Shown: positions 1 to 6,964 of the stretch, piece by piece
Layout: each line of letters starts with the position of its first letter
Numbering within the stretch: the first letter of the stretch is position 1
DNA from: Candidatus Woesearchaeota archaeon CG11_big_fil_rev_8_21_14_0_20_43_8
GTDB lineage: Archaea > Nanobdellota > Nanobdellia > Woesearchaeales > CG08-08-20-14
Direction: 5' to 3'
NCBI GenBank assembly: GCA_002762705.1
Contig: PCVE01000129.1
Location: 1-15,587, forward strand
DNA length: 15,587 bases
The notes under the pieces: generated by a model
Told to the model about the DNA's origin: nothing
The model's input: the letters and a program-made list of their open reading frames with translations, nothing else
Databases searched by the model: none
Position numbers and translations under genes: made by a program

Positions 1-2935
1 TGGCATCATTTGAAGCCACACACAAAGGAAGATTTGCATGTGCATACCCGTTATTCCCTACACAAGTTGTACCAAGGCAAAGTATCGGTGGGATACCATT
101 CCAGGAAGTACGATACATCTCAAAGTAGGTGGGGTTATCATCTGATGGTTTATTACATGCTGAGACCGACACTCCGCCTAGATCACTGACACAGGAGATA
201 TAACGACAATCCGTATATACATCTTCTGTTATAGTGCCACCATCACAAAAGACCGGTAATTCTTTTGCAGGCGTATAACATTGGAATTGCCCTGCTTGGT
301 TTACTTTGATATTCCATTCTTGTGTGATTGTCTTTCCATCAAACAGGATAGTCACCATCAGATGATGATCACCAATCATTGGATTATTCAATACAAAATT
401 AAGATCGCCCATCTTGACTGGAACACCATCTAGATCCCACTGTGTCTGATAGATAGCATTTGCGTAGTTTTCAATCTCTACTAAAAAACTCGTGCTACCT
501 GAATCATTGACAACTACATTTGTAGATGGAACTTTTCGTGTGACCCATAATGATGCGCTGTCATTAGTTAAACTATTGGGGGTGAAAATCGCACGCACTG
601 TTGAATCTTTTGAAAGCACTACTTCGATCTGTTGAGAATCACCACTGACTACACCTTCCCAACCAAGGAATGTCTCTCCTGGTCCAGGTATCGCGGTAAG
701 TGTCATCGGGACATCCTGAAATTCAATGCCATCCCAAGGATATGACGATGGGATGATCTCACCGATCTGTACATTGCCATTGCCTGACACGTCAACATCA
801 AGGGTCACTAGGCCACCAAGACCAAAATATTGTACGATATGTTCCCTTTGATACGCTGGTCTGTCGCGGGCGAATTGACGTAATGATTCAATATTCTGTT
901 TCCAGCTCCCCACATCAGGAAGATCAAGCCAGCGATCGAGCTGACGTTGTATCTCTGGATCAAGGTCTGCGGCAAGAGCATCAATCTTAGATATCACGGA
1001 ATCTGAAGAGAAACGTGTCATCAACCAATCCGCGTTCAAAGCCACAAAATAATCTCTGAAGTCTTCATTCTTTGAAAGTCCAGACCATAAGATCGAGCCC
1101 CAGGTTTTTGATTCGATAAAATCGAACATATTAGTGCTGGCACTTGTGCCTGGCTGGTAACCAAAACTCCAGTCATCATCATGCATTATCCAACGCCAAC
1201 GTCCATCTTGTCCAAAAGGCGCACTCATATCCGTGCCATCTGTTCTCAAACGCCAATATACCAGATTACGATCTATCCAATCTGTGTTTGCGACAAATGT
1301 ATTGACTGCGTAATATCGTGCGAAGTCAGCAGTGTCCATAAGAGTCGTCGCTTGTTCATAATTCGCTGGAACACGCATATCGTTTGTACGGACAAATTCA
1401 ACCATCTGAAGGTATGGAAGTTCATCACCCGCTACGCCTTCATCGATGACCGCATTGTCATTTAATATAACTACCTCATCTTTATCTACATCATATCTAT
1501 CTGCAAGAAAATATTGGCTGGCACGATCCCTCATTGGATAGAATCCCCAGTATTCTCCATTCACGAAAACTACAGAGGGATGATATGGTTCCATAGCAAG
1601 TTCTGTCCCTTCAACTAACTGATGCGAAAGCACATCCTGGATATATGTGGCGCGATAATCATCGCCGCCATTACGTATCCACAATCGTTTATATTTATTG
1701 ATGTCTTGTTGAGGGAACAATGGATATTTGATCGAACTTGCATCGTATTCTGATCGGGCATATATCTTCATCGATTTTTGAGGACGGACTCTGCTTCCTT
1801 GGCTGCTGATCCGAAGACCGACATCCTGGTCGACGACACGGATGCCATCATTCCAGAAGATCTCAAGATGCACTGGCCGCTCCCATTCATCACCTTTATT
1901 TTGATAATTCGCCGGATGAAATATGTCTGTTCCTGTCCAGCCAGCAGCATTATCCCAATAGACACCCATAGTATATATCCCTGTATCATAATCAAATAGA
2001 GTCTCACTATCTGCAGTGATTGATATCACTGGCATAGTGAATGTGCCGTCGAGGAAATAAGTTGCGCTAGTCACTTTTGATGTCTGATCTCCTCTTACTG
2101 CGATCGCTCGTACCACTGTCCCTTTGCGAACCTGGCCAGCAGGAGATTCCCATCTAGGGGAAGTTGTATCAACCATGCTGACAGTATTAGGAGATTGTGT
2201 GGTGTTCATAATATTGATTGGGTTGCTATATGTCTGTGAAGCGCTTGTCGGTGTAGAACCATCAAGAGTGTAATATATTGTTGAACCTGATGAACCACTC
2301 ATTGAAAGAGCGAAGCTAGCATCATAAAAACCAGCATCATTTGAAAATGCAGGAGCAGATGGTGGAGGAAGGACATCATTAGCGGCACCTGGACTTGGCG
2401 CGGGAAGAATATCTGTTGTCAGGCTTCCATCTGGAAGACGACCATATGAGACATCATCTGATAATTCGACAGCTGGAAACGCGCTGATTATAGTCACACC
2501 ATCAGGCGCAGTCAAAAGTATTGGTTCTCCGCCAGCTTTGATCGAGAAATTAGTGTGGAGTGGGACTTTATCTTTACTAGAAGCCCACACGATAAGAAAT
2601 TGGCCTGGTCCGATCATCTGTTCTGGAAATACCCATTTAGTGAGGAGTTTATCAGAATCAGTCAGATAGTAACCTAAAAGGTTGATTGATGTCGGTCCAT
2701 CATTGTATAATTCTACCCAATCTGAAGGGTCACCATCTTCATCAAGGATAGTGGCGCCATTTGATGACATCATCTCATTGACATACAACTGTGCCGATAC
2801 GCCACAGATAGTCAATAAAGATATGATAAAAAATACAGATATCTTCAATATCTTTAGATCTGATTTTTGATTTGCGTTTTTATAAGCAAAATTATTTGAT
2901 TTATTGATCGTTGATTCTTTTGATTTTGAAACCAT
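1..2935 (-). CDS. Secreted CotH-kinase family protein with LTD, chitobiase-C-like and InlB_B-like domains (3' end outside window)
   Basis: An uninterrupted frame of about 978 codons runs off the left edge. ATG at 2935 follows GAGGTG at 2943-2948. An unusually long basic N-region (about 27 residues) precedes a hydrophobic signal core ending VSA-Q near residue 48. Domains in order: lamin-tail domain about 50-165 (NEMMSSNG start, DWVELYN); chitobiase/hexosaminidase C-terminal-like beta domain about 189-296 (IYYTLDGSTPT); CotH domain about 300-690; divergent InlB-type repeat about 704-778 (SGNG, FLGWEG, VRAIF); one more Ig-like domain; and a Cys-rich stretch at the edge. CotH hallmarks are visible: RNGGDDYR near 421-428, FVNGEYWGFYPMRDR, and WRWIMHDDDWSF near 580-591, whose Asp residues match the metal-binding DxD of this kinase fold. 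CotH proteins of known activity phosphorylate protein substrates; here the substrate is unknown and an extracellular role is inferred. The architecture resembles bacterial LTD/CotH surface proteins, so transfer is possible. Confidence 0.88.
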   Translation of the reverse strand, partial: MVSKSKESTINKSNNFAYKNANQKSDLKILKISVFFIISLLTICGVSAQLYVNEMMSSNGATILDEDGDPSDWVELYNDGPTSINLLGYYLTDSDKLLTKWVFPEQMIGPGQFLIVWASSKDKVPLHTNFSIKAGGEPILLTAPDGVTIISAFPAVELSDDVSYGRLPDGSLTTDILPAPSPGAANDVLPPPSAPAFSNDAGFYDASFALSMSGSSGSTIYYTLDGSTPTSASQTYSNPINIMNTTQSPNTVSMVDTTSPRWESPAGQVRKGTVVRAIAVRGDQTSKVTSATYFLDGTFTMPVISITADSETLFDYDTGIYTMGVYWDNAAGWTGTDIFHPANYQNKGDEWERPVHLEIFWNDGIRVVDQDVGLRISSQGSRVRPQKSMKIYARSEYDASSIKYPLFPQQDINKYKRLWIRNGGDDYRATYIQDVLSHQLVEGTELAMEPYHPSVVFVNGEYWGFYPMRDRASQYFLADRYDVDKDEVVILNDNAVIDEGVAGDELPYLQMVEFVRTNDMRVPANYEQATTLMDTADFARYYAVNTFVANTDWIDRNLVYWRLRTDGTDMSAPFGQDGRWRWIMHDDDWSFGYQPGTSASTNMFDFIESKTWGSILWSGLSKNEDFRDYFVALNADWLMTRFSSDSVISKIDALAADLDPEIQRQLDRWLDLPDVGSWKQNIESLRQFARDRPAYQREHIVQYFGLGGLVTLDVDVSGNGNVQIGEIIPSSYPWDGIEFQDVPMTLTAIPGPGETFLGWEGVVSGDSQQIEVVLSKDSTVRAIFTPNSLTNDSASLWVTRKVPSTNVVVNDSGSTSFLVEIENYANAIYQTQWDLDGVPVKMGDLNFVLNNPMIGDHHLMVTILFDGKTITQEWNIKVNQAGQFQCYTPAKELPVFCDGGTITEDVYTDCRYISCVSDLGGVSVSACNKPSDDNPTYFEMYRTSWNGIPPILCLGTTCVGNNGYAHANLPLCVASNDA

Positions 2936-2978
2936 CTTTTGCACCTCTAATCCTGATTTTTTCTATCTTATTGAGAAT

Positions 2979-2987
2979 GTATTAAAA
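2979..2987 (-). promoter_or_regulatory. Possible TATA box of the CotH gene
   Basis: Read on the minus strand this is TTTTAATAC. Transcription about 25 bases downstream would begin near 2957, leaving a leader of roughly 20 bases that contains the GAGGTG ribosome site. The assignment rests on spacing and composition only. Confidence 0.35.
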
Positions 2988-3050
2988 CTGATTGGATGAT
3001 TTTCTGCGAATAATCCTGAAAACGAAAGTGATAATCTGGATAAAATGAAG

Positions 3051-3079
3051 AACAATAGAGTTTGATCTCTGATATTGTT
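3051..3079. repeat. Inverted repeat in the divergent 2936-3154 spacer
   Basis: AACAATA (3051-3057) and TATTGTT (3073-3079) are perfect 7-base arms. Inside them GAG (3058-3060) pairs with CTC (3067-3069) around a TTTGAT loop. It lies between the divergent CotH gene and the gene at 3155, so it could be an operator or an RNA hairpin. Nothing else recognisable was seen in this 219-base spacer beyond the two promoters. Confidence 0.35.
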
Positions 3080-3154
3080 TCATGTCCCATCTCTCCCTAA
3101 AATCGGAAGACGGACCAGTAAGTTTAATAAATCCGTTCGTTTGATATATATATC

Positions 3155-3490
3155 ATGATAAGACACGACAGCATAAGGAAGACATGGCTTTTTCTGACAG
3201 CGATATGCGCATTTCTGTTTGTCTTCATAGGGATAGTCATGGTCACTGTCGACACTCGTTATATACAGGGTGTGCAGTATCTTCTCACTTCTGCTCTTCT
3301 TTTCATCGCGGCGCAGAGACTTAGAGCAGGCAAGATACATCTGCATCCAAAGGACAAGCACGTAAGAGCAGTTTTTCCGCTCGGCTTCATCTTCATGGTC
3401 ATCGGACTGAATGATTCTATCGGCACGTTGATGGTCGGTATGTGGGCTCTTGGTGTTGTGCTTTTTAGCATGGGTATTTTCAAGAAGTGA
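3155..3490 (+). CDS. Small integral membrane protein, unknown function
   Basis: The 111-residue protein is dominated by hydrophobic helices at about 11-32, 37-55, 72-86 and 90-108. A basic, His-containing loop (about 52-71, with KIHLHPKDKH) lies between the second and third. The C-terminus is a short basic tail (FKK). I do not recognise the family. No Shine-Dalgarno sequence precedes ATG 3155. A TTTAATAAA element at 3123-3131 lies about 28 bases upstream, which suits a leaderless message. Overlapping frames on the other strand are Pro/Ser/Arg-rich without membrane or domain character, so this strand was preferred. It stands alone, divergent from the CotH gene, and the frame continues after its TGA into the fragment at 3509. 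Confidence 0.62.
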   Translation: MIRHDSIRKTWLFLTAICAFLFVFIGIVMVTVDTRYIQGVQYLLTSALLFIAAQRLRAGKIHLHPKDKHVRAVFPLGFIFMVIGLNDSIGTLMVGMWALGVVLFSMGIFKK

Positions 3491-3508
3491 ATTCTCCGGC
3501 ATACTTGC

Positions 3509-3676
3509 GTGGTTACAGTTGGTGCGATTGTCGGCGCAGGTGTGAGAGCAGCACGTGGCAATGTCACTTGGCCAGCGACACTAAGCGACGCAGCAGTCCA
3601 GAGCGGCATAAGGGGCGCAGTCACATTCCCAGTCCTGTATGGCGTGCTCCATGCACTTAGCGGATTTATCCGATGA
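3509..3676 (+). pseudogene. Glycine-zipper-like fragment or tiny GTG-start gene
   Basis: This 55-codon frame is fully open from the TGA of the preceding gene and in the same phase as it. From a GTG at 3509 it reads VGAIVGAGVRAARG, then WPATLSD, then a hydrophobic end (FPVLYGVLHALSGFIR). The Gly/Ala spacing and coding-like third positions suggest genuine protein sequence, similar in style to the glycine-zipper protein at 6247. However, no ribosome site or ATG is visible. It may be the remnant of a longer gene that lost its 5' part, a tail of the 3155 gene cut off by a stop mutation, or chance. Confidence 0.3.
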
Positions 3677-3756
3677 TCCGCATGATTTGTCTTTTGCATT
3701 TGTTTCTAATTTAGTCTCTATTATTTGATGTCAATAGAAAGAATAAGGGACAATAA

Positions 3757-3788
3757 GAAAAAATAAAAAATGTCCATCAGATGATGGA
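3757..3788 (-). terminator. Hairpin plus T-tract terminator of the Ig-protein gene pair
   Basis: Directly after the TGA at 3789-3791, the minus strand reads TCCATCA-TC-TGATGGA (plus 3773-3788, a 7-base perfect inverted repeat). It is followed by a run equivalent to TTTTTTATTTTTT at 3757-3769. The form is that of an intrinsic terminator and ends the 6008-to-3789 transcription unit. Confidence 0.65.
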
Positions 3789-5156
3789 TCACTTCTTTCG
3801 CCATGCTATCGTAGGCGGCCTGTTTCTGTTCAGCACGTGCACAGTCACAGATTCTTCATCAGATCTTCCTTTTGAATCTGCGCATGTCACTTTGACTGAA
3901 TAGTCGCCAGCATCTTCATAGCCAGTTGATTTTGTATTCTGAGTCATCCAACCGCTGAATTTTATTGAGATTGTGTCTCCATCAGGGTCGACGCATTTAG
4001 GTGACAGTGTGACTGTCTCGCCTTCGTATACAGTGACTTCAGATTTCAGTTCGCTGATGACCGGATCTTGGTTGACATCTGCTACATTGATCTTGACATT
4101 TTTTGTGTCAATAGCACCGATTGGGTCCTTACATTGGATCACGTCATCATATGTACCAGCATCATCTAGACCAGTCTTTTTTGTGTTCGTTGTCATCCAG
4201 CCATTATACGAGATAACTGTTTTGTCGCCGTCAGGATCTGTGCATTCTGGAGTCAATTTCACAGTCTCTCCTTCTTTGACACTAACAACTGCAGCAGTGA
4301 TCAAAACAGGATTTCTGTTTTTATTGTTTACAGTCACAATGACTTCTTTTGAATCTGTTGAACCATCTGGATCTTTACAAACAATTTCTACTTTGTATTT
4401 GCCAGCTGAATCATAGTCAGTCACTTTTGTGTCTGATGTCATCCAACCGCTATAGCTGATAGTTGTCTTGTCGCCATCAACATCAGTGCACTTAGCATCC
4501 AGTTTCACGGTGTCGCCTTCTGTGGCAGTCACATCTTGTGCAATGACCTTTGGTGGTGTGTTTGATTTGATCACTTCGATGCAGAATGATGTTGTGTCCT
4601 CAAATTCACCATCATTGACAGTCGCTTTCACGTTATGTATTCCTGCGTCTCCTTTCTGCGTCTGCCAGAATCCTGATGCGTCGAGCTTTCCATCAAATGT
4701 GGTGGTGAGTTTCTTCTGCGGTCCGACATCAGTGTCAGGATCTGCAGTGAACCATTCGACTTCGACTTTTTCTCCTTCAACGACTGAGATTGGGCATTTT
4801 CCAGTCGTGTCTGGGCATTCGAGGCATTTGTAATAATACTTGTCATCTACTACAAATCCTGTCCAGGATGAAAGTTTGTTGTTGTTCTTGTATCCTTCTG
4901 TGCGCATGATTATGTTCTTGCAATCGTTATTCACACATTCATACACAAGGACGTGCGCATTCGCTCCGCAGACAAGTCCAAGATTCATAAGTGTCGCATT
5001 AGCTGCGAACACTCGCGTGTTCTTCAGGTAATCCAATTCACATTTGAGGCTTGGCTTTGGCTGTATTTCTTCTTTAACTAGCTGCGCTGGTATTGATACA
5101 CCTACTATCGATGTTATTATCAATACCATTATCATTGTTGAAATCAATCTTTTCAT
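3789..5156 (-). CDS. Secreted multi-repeat Ig/cadherin-like surface protein
   Basis: The 455-residue protein has a signal peptide (about 1-24, ending IPAQ). A Cys-rich N-domain (C39, C63, C74, C79, C111, C114, C121) comes next, then a module at about 122-199 (EGEKVEVEW, GDAGIHNV, NDGEFED, FCIEV) shared with the upstream neighbour. Three tandem repeats of about 82 residues follow at about 200-282, 282-364 and 364-447. Each repeat has EGxTVxL, a Cys before DxDGD, SGWMT or NGWMT, an xDAGxY turn and a second Cys. The paired Cys suggests one disulfide per repeat, and the DPDGD loops resemble Ca-binding turns of cadherin/PKD-like folds. The chain stops just after the NRPPTI that would begin a fourth repeat, with a basic AWRKK tail and no membrane anchor. 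It lies 24 bases after the 5181-6008 gene, preceded by a GGGGG-type ribosome site. A cell-surface or adhesive role is inferred; no enzymatic motif is seen. Confidence 0.85.
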   Translation of the reverse strand: MKRLISTMIMVLIITSIVGVSIPAQLVKEEIQPKPSLKCELDYLKNTRVFAANATLMNLGLVCGANAHVLVYECVNNDCKNIIMRTEGYKNNNKLSSWTGFVVDDKYYYKCLECPDTTGKCPISVVEGEKVEVEWFTADPDTDVGPQKKLTTTFDGKLDASGFWQTQKGDAGIHNVKATVNDGEFEDTTSFCIEVIKSNTPPKVIAQDVTATEGDTVKLDAKCTDVDGDKTTISYSGWMTSDTKVTDYDSAGKYKVEIVCKDPDGSTDSKEVIVTVNNKNRNPVLITAAVVSVKEGETVKLTPECTDPDGDKTVISYNGWMTTNTKKTGLDDAGTYDDVIQCKDPIGAIDTKNVKINVADVNQDPVISELKSEVTVYEGETVTLSPKCVDPDGDTISIKFSGWMTQNTKSTGYEDAGDYSVKVTCADSKGRSDEESVTVHVLNRNRPPTIAWRKK

Positions 5157-5180
5157 TCTCTAACCCCCGAAACTGACTGC

Positions 5181-6008
5181 TCAATCTATGCAGTCCGTGT
5201 TTGGTTTACTTTCGATTATGTAAGTTGTCTGACCAGCAGTTGTTGCTTCTGCTGTTGTCTCCGTTGATATCTGTTGATATGCTCCGTGCCACACCTTGAT
5301 TGCGACATATTGCTGTGTAGACATGATTTTTGGTTGTTCTGTATGTTCTGTATGTATAATCTCGAACTGTGTCTTTGGTTTCTCTTTTTCGATTATCACA
5401 TATGACTTTGGTGACTGCTTGACAAGGATGGTTATTTTTCCTTTTGTTGTGCTTTCACCATCGCTTACGGTATAATATGTTTCTATCAGTTCGACAGCTT
5501 TTGCATTGAACATCCCATCTTTAGATATTGGGGCTGCGAAACGGATATACAATTTGCCTGAATCTGAGTCGGATACTTTTGGATTGAATATTGCGGTTTC
5601 ACCGACTTCGATCTCTGTGTAGATATCTTCTGCGACAGGCGGCTTGTTGTGCCTGACAACTTCGATGCAGAAATCGAGCACGTCTTTGTACTGGCCATCA
5701 TCAACTGTGATTTGTGATTTGTATATACCTGCGTCGCCTTCTTTTGTTTTCCATTCGCCTTTCGCGTCCAATGGCGACACATAAGTCAGGATAAGCGCTC
5801 CTGCAGGGCCATAACCTTCTTTTCTATCTGGGTCTGAGATGATGAAATCCGGTTTCACTGTCTCCCCTTCCCAGACCGCTATCTCGCAGTTGTTCTTGCT
5901 GATCGCTGTTGATGCATAATAATTATTAGAAGCAAAGCAACTTATAGAGAATAATATGAGCACTAACCCCATTAGATATAAAAATCTCATTGTGCCTGGG
6001 AATACCAT
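5181..6008 (-). CDS. Secreted Ig-like protein sharing a module with its operon partner
   Basis: The 275-residue protein has a hydrophobic signal sequence (about 8-26, MGLVLILFSISCFAS). Two Ig-like modules follow: about 40-123 (WEGETVKPDF, WKTKEGDAGIY, VDDGQYKD, FCIEV) and about 124-197 (VGETAIFNP, a Ser/Asp turn, YYTVSDGES). A Thr/Gln-rich tail without a clear fold runs from about 198 to 275. The first module aligns by eye with residues 122-199 of the downstream protein, so the two genes are relatives as well as operon partners. The start is uncertain. ATG 6008 would be nearly leaderless relative to the TATA box at 6025-6040, while ATG 5990 (MRFLYLMG) gives a more typical signal peptide. Neither has a strong ribosome site. 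An envelope or adhesion role is inferred from secretion and fold only. Confidence 0.8.
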   Translation of the reverse strand: MVFPGTMRFLYLMGLVLILFSISCFASNNYYASTAISKNNCEIAVWEGETVKPDFIISDPDRKEGYGPAGALILTYVSPLDAKGEWKTKEGDAGIYKSQITVDDGQYKDVLDFCIEVVRHNKPPVAEDIYTEIEVGETAIFNPKVSDSDSGKLYIRFAAPISKDGMFNAKAVELIETYYTVSDGESTTKGKITILVKQSPKSYVIIEKEKPKTQFEIIHTEHTEQPKIMSTQQYVAIKVWHGAYQQISTETTAEATTAGQTTYIIESKPNTDCID

Positions 6009-6024
6009 GCTCTTTTTAAAGTTT

Positions 6025-6040
6025 ACGTATATAACTACGT
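6025..6040 (-). promoter_or_regulatory. TATA box within a small inverted repeat, promoter of the Ig-protein pair
   Basis: ACGTA (6025-6029) and TACGT (6036-6040) flank an AT core that reads GTTATATAC on the minus strand. Initiation about 25 bases downstream falls near 6005, at the upstream candidate start codon. A dyad over the TATA box is where a repressor could block TBP; that role is inference. Confidence 0.45.
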
Positions 6041-6156
6041 GACAGGGGAAACAAAATTTCTGACAAGGTGGCGCTGGTTCATCATAAAGTTACGACAACT
6101 TAATTCTATTTTGCCGTTACTTTTTTATTAAAACACTACTAAATCTTCATTTTTCA

Positions 6157-6168
6157 TTAAAAATATCT
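6157..6168 (+). promoter_or_regulatory. Possible TATA element of the glycine-zipper gene
   Basis: TTAAAAATATCT lies in an A/T-rich stretch. Initiation about 25 bases downstream would fall near 6187-6192, leaving a leader of about 55-60 bases with the AAGGAGGT ribosome site at 6232-6239. Several other A/T-rich stretches lie nearby, so the exact box is uncertain. Confidence 0.3.
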
Positions 6169-6246
6169 TAAATCCCTTGTGGCTTCTTTCTTAATGGGCG
6201 GACGAAAACACCCGCACTAAAAAAGTACACGAAGGAGGTAACAAAT

Positions 6247-6642
6247 ATGTCAAGTGATTCAAGTAGTGGCGGTTCCTCAGTATTGGGGATCTTTCTTGGG
6301 CTAGGGTCCCTGGGAGCAGGAGCTTATCATGGTTTCTGTGATGCACAAGGCATACTGATGCCAAAGGAGAACCTTGAGTTCGCGCTCACATACGGGCCTG
6401 CCATGGTCTATGGTGGTCTTGGGGCTATCACTGGCGGTATCGCTGGTATTGTCGGTGGCGGCGCTCTCGGCGCGGCCTCAAGCGACAGCGGTCTTGAAGC
6501 GATCACAAAAGGCGCGGGCGGCGCAGTGCTAGGCGGCGCAGCAGGCGCAACGGTCGGCGGCGGAGTCGGCGCATTGAAAGGCGGACTCTTCACGCTGCTT
6601 GGCTATGGTGTGGGATACCTGGCTGGCGCAGTCGCACGATAG
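6247..6642 (+). CDS. Glycine-zipper small membrane protein
   Basis: The 131-residue protein begins with a Ser/Gly-rich head (1-11), then a hydrophobic Gly-rich helix (about 12-30) and a polar loop with GFCDAQGI and MPKENLEF (about 29-46). Long GxxxG-type glycine-zipper segments at about 50-78 and 86-129 follow (GGLGAITGGIAGIVGGG; GGAVLGGAAGATVGGG). Such segments pack transmembrane helices tightly and are common in small envelope, pore-forming or oligomeric membrane proteins; I cannot assign one of these roles. The start is well supported by a full AAGGAGGT ribosome site at 6232-6239, suggesting strong translation. The gene is monocistronic, with a T-tract just after the stop. Codons are more GC-rich than the flanking spacers, as expected for Gly/Ala. 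Confidence 0.8.
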   Translation: MSSDSSSGGSSVLGIFLGLGSLGAGAYHGFCDAQGILMPKENLEFALTYGPAMVYGGLGAITGGIAGIVGGGALGAASSDSGLEAITKGAGGAVLGGAAGATVGGGVGALKGGLFTLLGYGVGYLAGAVAR

Positions 6643-6649
6643 AAAGATT

Positions 6650-6668
6650 GTTTTTTTTGTTTCTTCTT
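6650..6668 (+). terminator. T-rich terminator after the glycine-zipper gene
   Basis: Eight bases after the TAG the plus strand runs into G followed by eight T, then further T/TC tracts to 6668. T-rich tracts without a strong hairpin are a typical archaeal termination signal. Confidence 0.55.
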
Positions 6669-6688
6669 CGATTAAGACGGAATCGTTG

Positions 6689-6964
6689 TCATAATTCAAA
6701 TTCCTCGATGAAACCTTTGATCATGCGATATTTCTCGAGATACTCGAAGCCCTTGTCTGTCAGAGTCACATGCTTTTTCTTCTTTCTATCAAGCAGAACT
6801 TTGATCAGGCCTTTCTCGATGAGTTCATTGAAATATTCATTGAAACTATTAGACGAGAGATTCGAGCTGCGAAGCAGCGGAGTCGGCTTTATCGAATTAT
6901 GGCTATTGTTGACTATAGAAAGGATATCATAGACAACTTCCAGCCGATCTCTTTTTTTCTTCAT
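6689..6964 (-). CDS. Winged-helix transcriptional regulator
   Basis: The 91-residue protein has the layout of a compact archaeal winged helix. Helix 1 is at about 7-19 (EVVYDILSIV), helix 2 at about 27-34 (PTPLLRSS), the recognition helix at about 37-50 (SSNSFNEYFNELIEKG), the wing at about 53-67 (LIKVLLDRKKKKHVTLT), and a final helix at about 70-89 (KGFEYLEKYRMIKGFIEEF). The pattern of L-x-x-G-L-I followed by xxTxKGxxYLxxY is that of stand-alone HTH_45/ArnR-like regulators. No ligand domain is present, so a partner probably supplies the signal. Its ATG overlaps the stop of the seven-helix protein gene (ATGA, 4 bases), so the two are translationally coupled. It is the last gene of the exporter operon and plausibly autoregulates it; the target is inferred. 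Confidence 0.85.
   Translation of the reverse strand: MKKKRDRLEVVYDILSIVNNSHNSIKPTPLLRSSNLSSNSFNEYFNELIEKGLIKVLLDRKKKKHVTLTDKGFEYLEKYRMIKGFIEEFEL

Noticed and set aside
351..373. CCATCAGATGATG word also present at the 3775 terminator
   Set aside because: The copy near 358 is within the CotH coding frame and encodes ordinary residues; the similarity looks like chance in a short palindromic word.
1181..1465. Plus-strand open frame opposite the CotH gene
   Set aside because: It lies wholly within the CotH coding frame, is Cys/Ile/Arg-rich without domain character, and has no ribosome site.
3080..3502. Minus-strand frame of 140 codons opposite the gene at 3155
   Set aside because: It is Asp/His/Lys-rich with no domain pattern, whereas the plus strand encodes regular membrane helices.
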